NCBI RefSeq assembly: GCF_047495875.1
Contig: NC_092462.1
Coordinates: forward strand, 30,848,023 to 30,912,022
Origin: Pithys albifrons albifrons
Lineage: Eukaryota > Chordata > Aves > Passeriformes > Thamnophilidae
DNA length: 64,000 bases
Direction: 5' to 3'
Shown one piece after another: positions 36,354 to 47,423 of this stretch; position 1 is the first letter of the stretch; each line of letters opens with the position of its first letter. Position numbers and translations under genes: made by a program. Below the pieces are notes generated by a model. That model did no database searches. It had not been told where the DNA came from and saw only the letters and a list, made by a program, of their open reading frames with translations.

Positions 36354-36949
36354 TTTAATTTGCAAAATAATAATTATATAAAAGTTGCATTCAGATCAAC
36401 CAGGTTCAAATCCTGTTCTTTTTTTTTTCTGAGAGAGAAGGGATCAGACTTGTGGAAAATAAAATGTGAGAATACTCTTACTGGTGCCTATACATTGCAT
36501 GCAAGAGTCATAACGTGACCTTTATAGTGTTAATATAGATGGCAAGCCATTTCACCTCAGTGAAAGAGTCGTACCCACTGTGACAGGCCAGTCGCATGCG
36601 TGGCTGTCTTTCTCTGCATCTCCTACTTTTGCACAACAAACATACACATATACAGAGAAGCAGCAATATAAACGAACCAGCTTTACCAAAATGAAGAGGG
36701 AAAAACCTCAGACCACCATAAAACCCCCAAGCTTTAAGCAAGATCCTTTAATACTTCCCAAAAATAGTCCTTTTTTTTGTAATTATTATTACATTTTAAT
36801 CTATGTACAAAAATGGAGGGGTTCCTTCCCTCGTGGAGAGTGGTCACTGTGTCATGTGCCCGCAGCATCTCGAGGCTCAGAGGAGCCAAAGCAGGAAGGA
36901 GCAGGGGGCCTGGAGAGGCAGCTGCTGGAGACAGCCAGAGATGAAGCCA
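36354..36949 (-). other. SFRP2: Probable SFRP2 3' UTR with candidate polyadenylation signal
   Basis: This is the stretch directly after the SFRP2 stop codon. On the - strand an ATTAAA hexamer lies at 36354-36359, giving a 3' UTR of about 0.6 kb, and TATAAA/GATAAA variants follow at 36240-36270. Mammalian SFRP2 has a 3' UTR of roughly this size. Closer ATTAAA words near 36746 and 36794 could give shorter forms. Choice of site is inferred, not shown. Confidence 0.4.
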
Positions 36950-37254
36950 CTAACACTGCAGTTTGCGGATGCTACGGGAGAACCGCTTGAAAGCCCGCTG
37001 CCCTTTCTGCCACCGCTTCAGTGAGGTGATCACTAGTTCCCCAGCTTGCTTCTGCCCCATCACCAAGTAGGGGACGTTGATGTCGTTCATCTCATCGCAG
37101 GTACACTGGAGGCCACCTTTGAGCCAGAGCACTATCTTCCTCAGATCCCTTTCTGTCAGCCCATTCAGCTTGTAGATGGTTTTGCTCTTTGTTTCAGGGG
37201 TGATCTTGGTATCCCCATTGATGTAGGCAATCTCCTTCACTTTTATCTTCAAGG
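36950..37254 (-). CDS. SFRP2: SFRP2 coding exon 3 (netrin-like domain, stop)
   Basis: Runs from Ala192 to Cys292 and the TAG at 36952-36950. The acceptor is CTATTAG|CCTTG. It carries the conserved KTIYKLNGL and PYLVMGQKQ segments and the final Lys/Arg-rich tail. Intron 2 is 1379 nt (37255-38633) and includes a pyrimidine-rich run near 37460-37530 (+ strand). Compared with human, residues 209-211 read ITP where human has IIL. Confidence 0.96.
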
Positions 37255-39857
37255 CTAATAGATGGAGGGGAGGGGGAAGTGGGGAGAGGGATAGAGATTG
37301 AGAGGGTTTTTTCCCATTAGTGCACATAAAGAGGACCTGGGGAGGGAGGTGCTCTATTGCTAATTAAACTGTCAGGGCTGACAGAAGAGGCAGCAGGTGG
37401 CTCCATTTCTAAAGCCACAAAGGGCATGCAAGTCATTTCAGTTTGAATCAACCTTAAGGTTGAGGTTTTTCGGATTTCTTTTCTCCTCTTTCCCCTCCCC
37501 CTCTTTTCCCTTCCTTTCTAAATTAATATTTCCTCCAGTTTTTCTCCTGTTTGCAACAGGGAGAGGGCAGGTTTGCTACATTAAGCAGAGAAACATTTTT
37601 TTTCTGGGAGAGGACAGCCTTTCTGAAAGTAGCATTTGAAGGGGAGGTGGGGAGGTAAGTACCTAGACCAAGAAACCTGATCTCTGCTGCAGCTCAAAAC
37701 TTCTACACTTAATTTATTAGGCTGGAGTGGATTTTAGGCAAACCTGTAAGGAAATGATATTTCACATGCATTGTTTTTTTTTTTAAAGAATAGATCCCAT
37801 GGAGGGCAAATTGGTCCAACAGCTGCATTTGATTTGGTAAAATAACTAGGAGGGGGATACAGGGCTCTGTAAGAATCTGTGGAGCATGTTTAGCTTTTGG
37901 AGGACTTATCCGAGTGCAATTTGCCAGGCCAAAACTATTGGTTGTTTTAGCAATTATGTCCCACAATCATGGTTTGGACTGTTTTTTAAAAAACAAACCA
38001 ACAAACCCACACTTTTGAATGGCTGTAGATACTTATACTACAAATCTCTTTCCAGGTACAAACATTGACCTTTTGTAAAAGGATTCCCCTCCTTATTCCC
38101 TTTTGCTCTTGAAATGCTAATGTGTGGATAATGTGTCCTTCAGTTGTCTGTGTGGAGGGAGCTTTCTTGTCCTCTTCTAACCCCAGATCTTCCCATTAAG
38201 TTTATACCCCCAATTGTCTGTGCATTACCTTCTCTGTCAAATGATATATAGAGCTTCATTCTTAATCTGCGGAGAGAGTCTTTCTTATGATACATAGAGA
38301 TTGGTCATGCAGTTCTGCCTCAAACGTCTTTACTCTGCTTCTCCCCAGGCAATAGTCTGCATGAAAGATTCCCTTTTTTCCCCATTTTACTTTCTATTGG
38401 GCTTACCAGTAACATCCACATCCTCATAAAAGAGCACTACTTCAAAACAGTAAACAAGAAAAGAACGATAGAAAGGGCTACCTTTTATTCCAAGGTGGAA
38501 ATTTGGTGTTTCAAGACCCAATGGTCAAAACTCTGCCTTTATTCAGGCACATCTTTCACTGACTCCACTGGAAATTGTACCTGATCCACGACTCGCAAGT
38601 TCCAACCGAGAGGCCACCTCTGCTTCCACTTACCAAAGTCGTTTTTGCAGAGGTTTTCCACGATGTCGTTATCATCTTCATTTTTGTTTTTGCAGGCATC
38701 ACAAACCTTGGGTGCTGGAAATGCAAGCAACAGCCTCCGTCAAGCTCGGGGAGAAAGGGACAGCAGGTGGCGTTGGGAACCCTTTGGGAAACGCCGGTTT
38801 TTCATCCCTTCACCCCAGATTGTGTTCCTTCTATCCCCGGCCCCGGACCTACCCGACCACTTTCAGGCGCCTTATCTTGATGCAGACCAGCTACCAGGCT
38901 GTCGGTGTGTTTTTAAGGTCACACCTCAACCCCAAATTTTTGTTTTAACGGGCAAAAGAGTAAGAGAGAGGGTGGGCGAGGGGTGGGGTGCCGGGGCACC
39001 CGACACAGAGCACGCCAGCTCCGCGCTTCAGCGACGATCTTTGCACAAGGAGATCGACCCACTGGGAGCCGCGCAGCTCCAGTCTGGGGTCCCAGACTTT
39101 TTGTCTGGGGATGGAGATGGGTGCGAGCTGGTGCCCTTTCCCCGACGGTGACTGCGGTCTCCTCAGTCCCCTCGGGAAAGCCTCCCTGAGCCTGGTCTGC
39201 GGCCACCTCCCCGGCCCCCCTGACTCGGAGCACCGGGACGTGCTGTAATGCAAGGGAAACGCCTTCGTTCCCCTACGGAAAACCGGGGAGGGACCCCGCT
39301 GTCGTGCTATCTCACTGGGGGCAGATGCTGCCGGGCCAGGGGAGGCCCCTCGGTTGCCTCTTACCTTCTCTGGTGACGGGGAGAATGTGGTCGCTGCTGG
39401 CCAGCGGGATGCAGAGGTCGTTGTCCTTGGGGAAGCGGCTGCAGTCCAGCATGTCGGGCCAGGGGAAGCCGAAGGCGGACATCACAGGGGCGCAGCTCTC
39501 CTTCACCTCCTCGCAGAGCGAGTGGCAGGGCTGAATGATCTCGTCCAGGTCGTCGATGCAGACGGGGGCAAAGAGGGAGCAGAGGAACTTCCTGGTGTCG
39601 GGGTGGCACTGCTTCTGCACCAGCGGGATCCAGGTGGAGGCCTGCTCCAGCACCTCCTGCACCGTCTCATGCCCCAAGAGGTTGGGTAGTCGCATGCTCT
39701 GGTACTCGATGCCCCGGCACAGCAGCATCGGGGCGGGGATGGGCTTGCAGTTCGATCGCTTGTAGGAGAAGTCGGGCTCCCCGAAGGGGAAGAGCCCGGC
39801 GGCCGAGCCCATGCACTGGGACGCCAGCAGGAGCAGGGCGTAGAGGCGGCGCTGCAT
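36950..39857 (-). CDS. SFRP2: Secreted frizzled-related protein 2 (complete, three coding exons)
   Basis: Joining 39857-39365, 38714-38634 and 37254-36950 (all - strand) gives 879 nt: 292 codons plus TAG. All introns are GT-AG and both are phase 1. The protein has an N-terminal signal peptide (about residues 1-21, a Leu-rich core after MQRR, likely cleaved after SAAG). It then has a frizzled cysteine-rich domain with the ten expected cysteines (37, 47, 84, 93, 100, 111, 115, 122, 139, 149). A C-terminal netrin-like domain has cysteines 169, 172, 187, 242, 244 and 292, and a Lys/Arg-rich end (from residue 271) suited to heparan sulfate binding. No N-X-S/T sequon is present. Length and sequence are close to human SFRP2 (295 aa). 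The product is secreted, binds Wnt ligands through the frizzled domain and modulates Wnt signalling. In mammals it also enhances BMP1/procollagen C-proteinase activity. The start at 39857 has A at -3 and is the one that yields the signal peptide. The frame is open for 85 more codons upstream, but those look like 5' UTR. Confidence 0.97.
38634..38714 (-). CDS. SFRP2: SFRP2 coding exon 2 (linker)
   Basis: An 81-nt exon completing Ala165 and running to Phe191 plus one base. The acceptor is TTTCCAG|CACCC and the donor TTTG|GTAAGTGG. It codes the linker and the first three netrin-domain cysteines, including the peptide CDACKNKNEDDND. Intron 1 is 650 nt long (38715-39364). Confidence 0.96.
39365..39857 (-). 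CDS. SFRP2: SFRP2 coding exon 1 (signal peptide and frizzled domain)
   Basis: Codes residues 1-164 plus the first base of codon 165. The donor reads GAAG|GTAAGAGG, with the GT at 39364-39363. The whole ten-cysteine frizzled module sits in this one exon, as in other vertebrate SFRP1/2/5 genes. Confidence 0.97.
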
Positions 39858-40120
39858 TTTTGGGGCACGAAGGTGGTGGGGGGGCTGGCGAAAGGCTCGA
39901 GGGCTGGGGTGGCGGGGCGGGCGGCGCGACGCTGCCCTCAGCTGCAGGCAGCGTCCCCCAGCCTGGGCTCCTTTTGCCAGGCGGGGACGGAGGGTCTGAG
40001 CGAGGTGCTGGGGCAAACGGGAGTTTTCTGGATTTTTTTGTATGCAAATAGGGGCAGGGGGAGCGGGGGCTGGGAGGAGCCTGGTGACAGCCATCCAGAA
40101 AGGATTGGTCACTACTTTCT
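39858..40120 (-). promoter_or_regulatory. SFRP2: SFRP2 5' UTR and probable core promoter
   Basis: Reading the - strand toward the start codon, an exact octamer ATTTGCAT (40049-40042, a POU-factor site) runs into an A-rich TATA-like stretch CATACAAAAAAATCC (about 40045-40031). About 170 bp of GC-rich 5' UTR-like sequence follows, leading to CCCCAAAAATG at the start codon. If the A-rich stretch acts as a weak TATA box, transcription would start near 40000-40010. This placement is an inference from position only. Confidence 0.4.
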
Positions 40121-40690
40121 CAGTCTGCTTTTGCTCAGGGGGATTGTCTTTTGGCAGGAAATCCTTGCAAGGAACGTTACCGTGCGAGCACGGGGAAGGA
40201 GGGAAAGATCCCGGCGAACAAAGAACTCCGAGTAGCTCCAGGGCCGGGGGCTCGGCCGCCCCCAGACCGCGGGTGGCTGGAGGTGGGCTTTGCCGGTGGC
40301 ACAGCTATTGCGGAGTGGCGGCACCCCCCGCTCTCCCCGGCCCCCCGTGCCCACGTTTGGTGCTCTCGCTGCCAGCAGACGGGAGATGTGGCCGCGCCGG
40401 TTTCCAGGCCGGCCGCTCCTTCAGCCCCCCGGGGGGTGTCTGGCACCTCCGCCCCCTTTCTGCGATGCTGACAGGGCTCGGCCCGGCGCTGGAGCCGCAG
40501 GCATCAACTGGGGGCTGCCGGCACTCGCTGCCTCCGTTTCGGCAGCGCCCAGCCCGGGGGCTGCCCAGCGGGGCCCTCCTCCTGCCCCGCTCCCGCCCGT
40601 GCTGCTCCTGGCTCTCCCTGCGGGGAGCGGGGGCCTGAAGCCCCTGCTTGGCCCCCGACTGCCAATGGGGGTTTTCCCGGGTGGGAGCAT

Positions 40691-42245
40691 CCAAGTGCTT
40701 TTAAAATACTGTCACCTGGCACGTTTTTCTGAGGCTAAAAGCGTAGGCCTGGCTCTGCACAGTGTAGGCACGTCACTTTCCCTTCACTCTTGTCTTCACC
40801 TAGAAAGTCTCTAAAGAATTGTGTTAGTGTTGATTTACCACCAAGGGGAAGACAACAGGCAAGGCACTGGGATCACAACGTGGCTTCAGTGTGCTTTGGA
40901 TAATTCTTGGATTTTTAGTAATATTATTTATGGGATTATTATTGAAAAGAGTAGGCCTGTGTAATATCATTTTGTGGTAAACCACATTCATTAATCAGCT
41001 ACTGAATATTTTTCCTTATAGAGATGTTTTATGGGAAGCTAGTCTTAGCCATGATGACTTCTGTAAATTGCAGGATCCCTATAGTCTCTTTTCCAGACTG
41101 GGCTTCCCAGAGATGTGAGTCACTGCTTGTGGCATAGGAAAGAGATGGGACCTGCAGCATTCCCACCAGGAAGACACAGGGTTGCCATGCTGGAGTGGTT
41201 ACAAGGGTGCCCCAGGCAGCTGTTGTCATATGTTGAAGCCAGCGCAGCACTTTCAGAAGAGGTTCCAAGATTCTTTCCAGTGGGCCAAGCTGATGAATGT
41301 AATCTCCCTGTAAGGCAGTTTCTCTCCTCAACTTGTTTGATACCTGTAAAATAAATACCAAAAATGTCTAGTATCACTTGTGGAAGGGCTTGGAAGTAGT
41401 TTATTTCCTACAGCACCCCATATTCTTGCCACTTATCTGTGTTCAGGTCATTCTTTTAAACAGTACATATGTAAGCTTTTGTCCCCAGTTGCCTTCCATG
41501 GGACTGAACCCCACTGATGACTTATAGTGCCCTTTTTAAGCCTGTTTTGCCAAGTCCTCGGGATTGCCAGAGGCTGTAGCCTTTACTACCTGGTGGAAAT
41601 GTCCCTTCCAGATCCCAGTGCTGGTTCCACCAGCCTCTGTCCCCAGACTGCTCTTCAGTGGAAGGAAATCTACCAACAGGTTGCTCTTGTCCTTAATGGC
41701 TGGGCTATTCACCAGATCTTTGTAAAATGGACAAGTTTGTGGTTGGTTTATCTCTCTCCTTTTTTCACTGCCTGTCATTTTTTTTTTGCAGTCATTGATA
41801 TTCCTTCAGGTGGATCTCAGCATGATTAGAAAACAATTTGCCTGCTCCATAAATTCTCTCTATGCTACTTTCCACAAATCAAGTCAGCTAGGGTAGGTGG
41901 AAGCAAAGACCCAAATCTGAGCAGACTGTTTAGACTAGAGATAATAAAACTATCCTCTGTGGTGGAGGATGACACATTTCCAACAGAAACCTGCTCAGTT
42001 TTTTCACCAGAATTGTTTGCTTGTTTGTTTCCAGCCCACAGGAAATAAGCAGGAAAACCACACATTTTTTTCCCTGTATTAAGCTTTGATTTGAAATGAA
42101 GTTTTATTGAGACCTTACTATTTCCATTTTTAATCACTTCTGGTGAACTCATTTACTATAAACCTGAAATGATCTGAGATCATGTAAATAAAACCAGCCC
42201 AAGCCTACAGACCCGAGCAATCATTACTGCTCTTACTCTGATCCC
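40691..42245. other. Upstream flank of SFRP2, nothing recognised
   Basis: AT content returns to background between the two CpG-rich islands. Open frames at 41029-41377 on both strands are short and lack domains. No repeat family was recognised. Confidence 0.4.
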
Positions 42246-42860
42246 TTGCAGGTAAAAGCGCCAGAGTGCGAGGGTGCCTTCGGTGCTCCTCGTTGCCACT
42301 TCGGGCACGGCGTTTCCAGCCTGCGGACCCCAGTGCTCTTCGCGGTCTCTGCAGGTCAGCAGGGCCCGTTCCCCATCTTAGGGCGCGCTGCAGGGACCGG
42401 CGCCGGCACCCAGAAAGCTTGCCCCCTTTCCCAGGGCCCGCAGGATGTTCTCCGTGCCGGACCGGCCCCGCTGCGCTTGCAGGAGGGGTGGGGCCGCCCG
42501 CGGGCAGCCGGGGTGTGTTTCGGGCTGCCCCGGGTCAGTTGCCCTCCCCGGCTGCGGGACGCGCGTCCGGGCGAGGGGTGGGATGTGCACTGCACGGCTG
42601 GGAGCGTCACCGGGGGTACCCGCGGGCGTGGCCCGCAGCGCGGGCCTGGGCCAATAAACATCCACTGTCTCATCCTTAATTGGGAGCGAAACTAACGAGC
42701 TGGTGCCTGGCCTCCGCACCCCGGCGGGTTTAAGTCACAGGGCCCCCGCCCTGCTCCGGCTGCTTCAGTAGTGCGGTGCCGTGGCCGCTGCTGTCCGGCC
42801 TGGCACGGTGCCGCTAGGTAAGGGCGCAGAGATCCACCTCCCAGGAAAGGCGGGGGGCTG
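42246..42860. promoter_or_regulatory. Second CpG-rich island, 2.4 kb upstream of SFRP2, no gene recognised
   Basis: Dense CpGs (for example GCGCGCTGCAGGGACCGGCG near 42383 and GACGCGCGTCCGGGCGAGG near 42558) in an otherwise AT-rich area. Near its right end is CCAATAAACA (CCAAT box and Fox-like site, about 42651) followed by CTTAATTGG (homeodomain-like). Overlapping GC-driven frames on both strands show no known domain. It could be a distal SFRP2 promoter, a CpG-rich developmental enhancer, or the promoter of an unannotated non-coding transcript. Confidence 0.5.
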
Positions 42861-43744
42861 CAGGAGTGTTTGGGCATCCGGGTAACAGCCTGGGAGACCT
42901 GGTCCGACCTGGCAGGAGCCAAGTAGGACGGCAGTCCTAAAATGCAATGATGTTTTAAGGTGTATCTTTTCATGTATTAAGGTGTGTTTTTATTGTTTTA
43001 AAGGGAGCATAGCTCTGTAAATTCATCAAATGTCATGGATAGTTAAGCTTTAAAGCCTTGAAAGTAGCATAAAAAAAGCCACTTTAGATGCTTACATCTA
43101 TATAAGCTATTATAAACCTCTTTAATCCTCAAGTGCTTAAATCACCTTAAATCTCGAGAGTTAGGTGAGAGAATGAGCTGCCTGGAAAGAAGGACCCCCA
43201 CTGCAGTCCCTCTGTTCCCCAACCCTCAGTGAATGGTTCCTGATGGATGGTGGTGAAAGTGAATGAACTGGGGGAAAAATGACTGGAGTCCTTGGTGCTT
43301 GCAGGCAGTTCAGTGTAGCATTGAAGTCTAGGGAGTGTGCCTGGTCAGTGCCATCCAAGCTAGAACTGTCGTGCTGCTTCCCCTTGTTTTCAAGCCTTGA
43401 TGTGAACTCAGAACTTTTGTAGCTTTTTCTGGCCGGTCCTGGGAGCTGAGAGGTGGAAAAGGGAACATATATTGACTTGCCTGTCTGCTTAAGGAGTGGG
43501 CGAGACACTTGCTTCAACACAGGCAGAGATAAAGAGTATGAGTTTGATAATCTGTTGGATATTTTTCCACTTCTCTTGCCTTGAGATCACCTGGCTATGT
43601 GGGAACTTCTTTGCTTCCCTGCCCCACCCCCATGATGTGCTTTGGTGATGTGATGAGATTTGAGAAGAAAACTATCATCACTGATGGCTGCTCCAACCTG
43701 AGCACCATATGCCTCTCTCACCAACCTGCAGGCATCATCATCCT

Positions 43745-43830
43745 TTTAAGTTGCAGAATCATGGGCATGGGACAGCTGTGACTGAAGAGTAACTCCGGAG
43801 ATCATCTACTCCAACTCAAGCTCCAAGTTC
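43745..43830 (-). mobile_element. Possible short CR1 3' fragment, - orientation
   Basis: The words GCAGAATCATGG and, 40 bp on, GGAGATCATCTACTCCAACTC match the reverse complement of the CR1 3' end in the right order. The rest is too diverged to confirm. Confidence 0.4.
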
Positions 43831-45588
43831 TGACTTTATCTGGGTGGCTTGCAGCCTGACATATCTGAGACCTCACTCAGGTGCCTGCACTTACCTGGGA
43901 CCTGGGAGGCTTGATTCAAGACTGTGTTTCAACCTCTCTCCTCTCTCTGGAGAAAATGGTAAGCTTTCAACTCCTGGGCAGCCCACAGGTTGGATTCTCA
44001 CTGTGGAAGTTGGTAAGATTAGGATGAATTATTGGTCACACTGAGAGCAGTGATTTGCAGAGGGAGGCATGGACCCGTGGAGGGCAGCCAAGCCTTACCC
44101 AGCACAAAGCATCCACTTTTCCCTAGCCCCTAGGTGCTACTTTCACCCCTGAAGGGCATCCAGCCCCACTGACACTTACTGGTTGGAGTAGCCAGTCAGC
44201 AGGCTAGGGCAATACTGACCTTAGGGGCTCTCTAAAAAAAGAGTGCAAAAAATTGGAGCTTGAATTACCCTTTGGTTATTAACATTGTAGAGGAATGAAA
44301 AATCTATGGCTTTTTAACTTCAGCTCAAAAAATGGCACTGATGAGGTCAAAACTTTCTTACCATGATGAAAACATGTGAAAAAAAATGTCTGCTTACCAT
44401 TAAAAATGGTCTGCAACATCACCCTACAAAATTATTACTGCTATTTGAATCTCACAGTTGCTTTTGGTAGGGAAAAAATAAGATTGCATAGGTTTTGGTG
44501 TGAGGCAGCTCAAAAAAAGATTCCTCCTGATGCTGTTTTGGTGGCTGATAAAGTGGAATTTAAGATTTTGCAGATCTGGACTGGACAGCAGTCTTGTTTT
44601 CTGTTGCCACAACATTTCAAGTCCCATTGTCAAAACTGCATGTGCTGTAGATGTATCTTTTCCACCCCTGCCTTCTCTGAAAGGAACTTTAAAAAAAAAT
44701 TATCCTTTGCTTTCCTTTTGGAATGCTCACTGAAAATGCAGCAGCAAGCTGCTTATGCATTTTGAGTATTGGCTAATGCTCAAAGCATAGTGAGAATATG
44801 CCCGAGCGGCACAGGGGGAAAATCATCTTTGAGCTATGGCAGAAGAGCCTCTTGGTGGCGCTTGTGCACACCATGTCGTTTATTCCTTTGCCCAGTGACA
44901 CGAGGTATCGGTCTTCCAGTGCTCTCTATTTCTCCTTGCTGCCCTTCTCCAGAAACTCTGTGTCTACGGACTGAAACTCCAGGCCATCTTTAATCAGGGA
45001 TTAATGTAATGAAAAGGAAAGATCAAACTGGGGCTGATTACCTTCAAATGGAAACAAACCCAAGTTGCATAGAGTTTTCTAGGATTTTATTATTGTTTTA
45101 ATTGTAACGGTGCTTCCCTCAATGGTTTCCTTGCATTTAGTATTTTAAAATTTTCAAGTAATTTTTTTCCAGTTTGGAATGTTTTCCATAGAAACATTAT
45201 GAAATATAATTCTAACCCACTGCTTTTTAATGTCGCTTTGTAGTTTCCATTAATATGAAATGGTAAATACAGGTGCTTGGATGTTGTATTATATGCAACA
45301 CATGTATGTATATAAATCTAGATTATTCATATGCTAGTGCTTTAGCAATTTATGATTCTTCAAATTTATCAGACATCTATATCTGGCTACAGTTTTTGTC
45401 CTGGTGAGCATTTTTGCTCATGCAGAATTTCTGTTTGTAATTACCAATCCATTTATTATCTCTCTAATCTAAGTGCTGGATGACAAAGGTAGCAGAGCCC
45501 ATGCCCTAGAGGACTACAATTGCATGATACCTGGCTTTCCTTGCATATTTAATTTAAAAGCTATAATGTAATAAGTCTTTCCTTTCTT

Positions 45589-45607
45589 CCCCCCCCCCCC
45601 CCCCCCC
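45589..45607 (+). repeat. C19 homopolymer
   Basis: Nineteen consecutive C residues after a T/C-rich lead-in. The exact length is doubtful in any assembly. Such a run can form a G-quadruplex on the opposite strand. Confidence 0.95.
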
Positions 45608-46728
45608 AGCTGTTATTTACAGCCTGGTAGTAGCTAGCATCTGGAGCTGAGAACAGGGCCCTGCTGGGTGAGCCATGGGAAAGGACAGGGTGTTTATACC
45701 AAAATTCTTAAGTTCTGTGTAGGGCATGGATGCTTCAGAGGAGGAGAAAGGAGAATTTCTGCCTCCATCTAGTCAGGGTGTCACAAAGCAGAAATACTGC
45801 CATCATTGGCCACAGGGAGAGTTTTATTGTCATGGGGGGTCTAGATCCAAATTTTATCTCCCATGAGCACTTTGGCAGGTTTTGGCCAGTTGCATTCAAG
45901 GCTGCCCTAGTACTTCCCCTGAGGAGGAGTGGCTGAAGTTCTGGATGTTGGTGAGCTTTGGTGTGGATCTGCATTCTGATGGGTCACATAGTTTTGTAGA
46001 TGCATTGGAAAAAATAGCCACCAACTGATCTGCTTCTGCAGTGTGTACCACAGAAAACAACTATAAATGAGGGTGTGAGAGGGGTAGGTATAGAAACTCG
46101 GTTTCAGAACTAATTGCTACTCACAGGGAAATGGTCAGAGATGAAGCTAGATAGCTAGTCTAATGGCCTCAAGGTTTGGATACCTGTTACTTGTTGTGGA
46201 AAATTGTTTTTAAATAATAAGTTGTAGTAAAACATTTTTAAAAAGTAAAATCAAGAGAACCTGTTGCCCAAAGCTATACAATTTAAAATATTAGGCCTGA
46301 TTTAAACTAAAGCAATGAAACAATGATGTCAGATTGATCTAATCAACAAATTAGTCTCTGTATTGGAGTTAAATTACAAAGTGATTCAAATATTCAAACT
46401 AGGAGGCACATAATCAGTAATTAAAATATATTTGCAGACTCTAGAGTTGGTAGTACCAAATATTAAAGGAAATCCAGAAATTTGAAGTAGCTGACCCAGA
46501 AGCAGTCTGTGTGACATGGCTTATGATGTATTGGTATTACATCTGCAGTTTTCACACTGCACAGAAAGAACTGAAAAAAAGCAAGCAGCGTTCACTTAAC
46601 ATGTATTCAACAAGGAATATAGCCAAACTTTTGTTCAGCATCTCCAATTTATTCTTCCCTCTTAAACTAGAAATTTACAGTTTTACCTTCCTCAACTTGA
46701 TATAGAAAAGTAAGCCTAAATAGGCTAG

Positions 46729-47423
46729 TGTCCTAGTTCAGCAAGCTGGGACCAGTTTATCACTGTGTGGGTGTGACCAAAGCTGTATATTCTAAATCCT
46801 CTATTCATTTCCCATGAACTGTTAACAATGGACCATTTGCAGCAGCTGCCCAGGGCACACCTGACCCCTCAGGCTGTAAACTGGGTGTTAAAGAAGCCTG
46901 TGAGATAGGAACTGTGATAACTCCCCTCCGGGGAGTCGTTAGCACCTTCACACCCAGCCTGAGAGGGCGTGAATGCTAATGGGCCATCTAAAAATATCCC
47001 ATGACTCACAGAATCATATCATCCATTGTGGAACTCCCTGCCCTGGGGGAGGTACTGGGCATTCCCACCTGAACCTGAGGGTATATAGTCTTGGGGTTTG
47101 GGGACTTCTGGGACCACATGTCAGACCCAGGGGAGGACCAGAATCTCAACAGGATTGCGACCATCATCTACGCCAACAGGTTTTTCTTTCCTTCTTTTTT
47201 ACTTTGGACTCAGGGGAAGCATATGGGGCTCAGCACAGGGGCTAACAAACACCACTGTGTGCACCAGAGTGCTGGGTTGTACTTTTGGGTTTTATGGGTT
47301 AAAACCAATTTCAATTTGTATTATTGCATTTATTGTAATATTTTTATTAAACTGTAACTCTGACTTACAATCTCTTTTGTGTTGGGTTCATTTCTCCTGC
47401 CAGTTTACCTTTAAACCAGCACA
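46729..47423 (+). mobile_element. Solo LTR, + orientation, with 5-bp target-site duplication
   Basis: It begins TGTCCTAGTTCAGC and ends TTTAAACCAGCACA, so it has TG...CA ends. It has the inner order of a working LTR: a TATA box (GGTATATAGTC near 47079), a polyadenylation-type ATTAAA (near 47346), and a short U5. The five bases before it (GCTAG, 46724-46728) and after it (GCTGG, 47424-47428) form a target-site duplication with one mismatch, which fits a 5-bp duplication class. It is the same family as the element at 7777-8508 but in the opposite orientation, and the two are clearly diverged from each other. No gag, pol or env remnant adjoins it. The frames at 46973-47445 lie in it and are not genes. 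Confidence 0.87.

Larger units (their letters stand above)
38950..40690. promoter_or_regulatory. SFRP2: CpG island over SFRP2 promoter, exon 1 and part of intron 1
   Basis: GC content and CpG frequency rise strongly over this stretch (for example CCCCGACGGTGACTGCGG near 39140 and GCTCGGCCGCC near 40250), unlike the AT-rich flanks. The many overlapping open frames on both strands are a by-product of this composition. In mammals the SFRP2 promoter lies in a CpG island that is often methylated in tumours. Boundaries are by eye. Confidence 0.75.
42861..46728. other. Intergenic DNA, mostly unrecognised
   Basis: It includes a weak CR1-like fragment near 43.75 kb and a C19 homopolymer at 45589-45607, both listed separately. 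The remaining sequence is AT-rich, with only short frames. The 129-codon + frame at 44376-44765 overlaps another + strand frame and has no recognisable domain. Confidence 0.4.

Noticed and set aside
38919..40814. Many overlapping open frames on both strands around SFRP2 exon 1
   Set aside because: They are a result of GC-rich CpG-island composition; only the SFRP2 frame has a signal peptide, the ten-cysteine pattern and matching splice sites.
42246..42973. Open frames of up to 149 codons in the second CpG island
   Set aside because: GC-driven frames on both strands, with no domain, no conserved start and no splice partner.
7777..47423. The two related LTRs as ends of one provirus
   Set aside because: They are in opposite orientation, each has its own target-site duplication, and no retroviral coding sequence lies between them.
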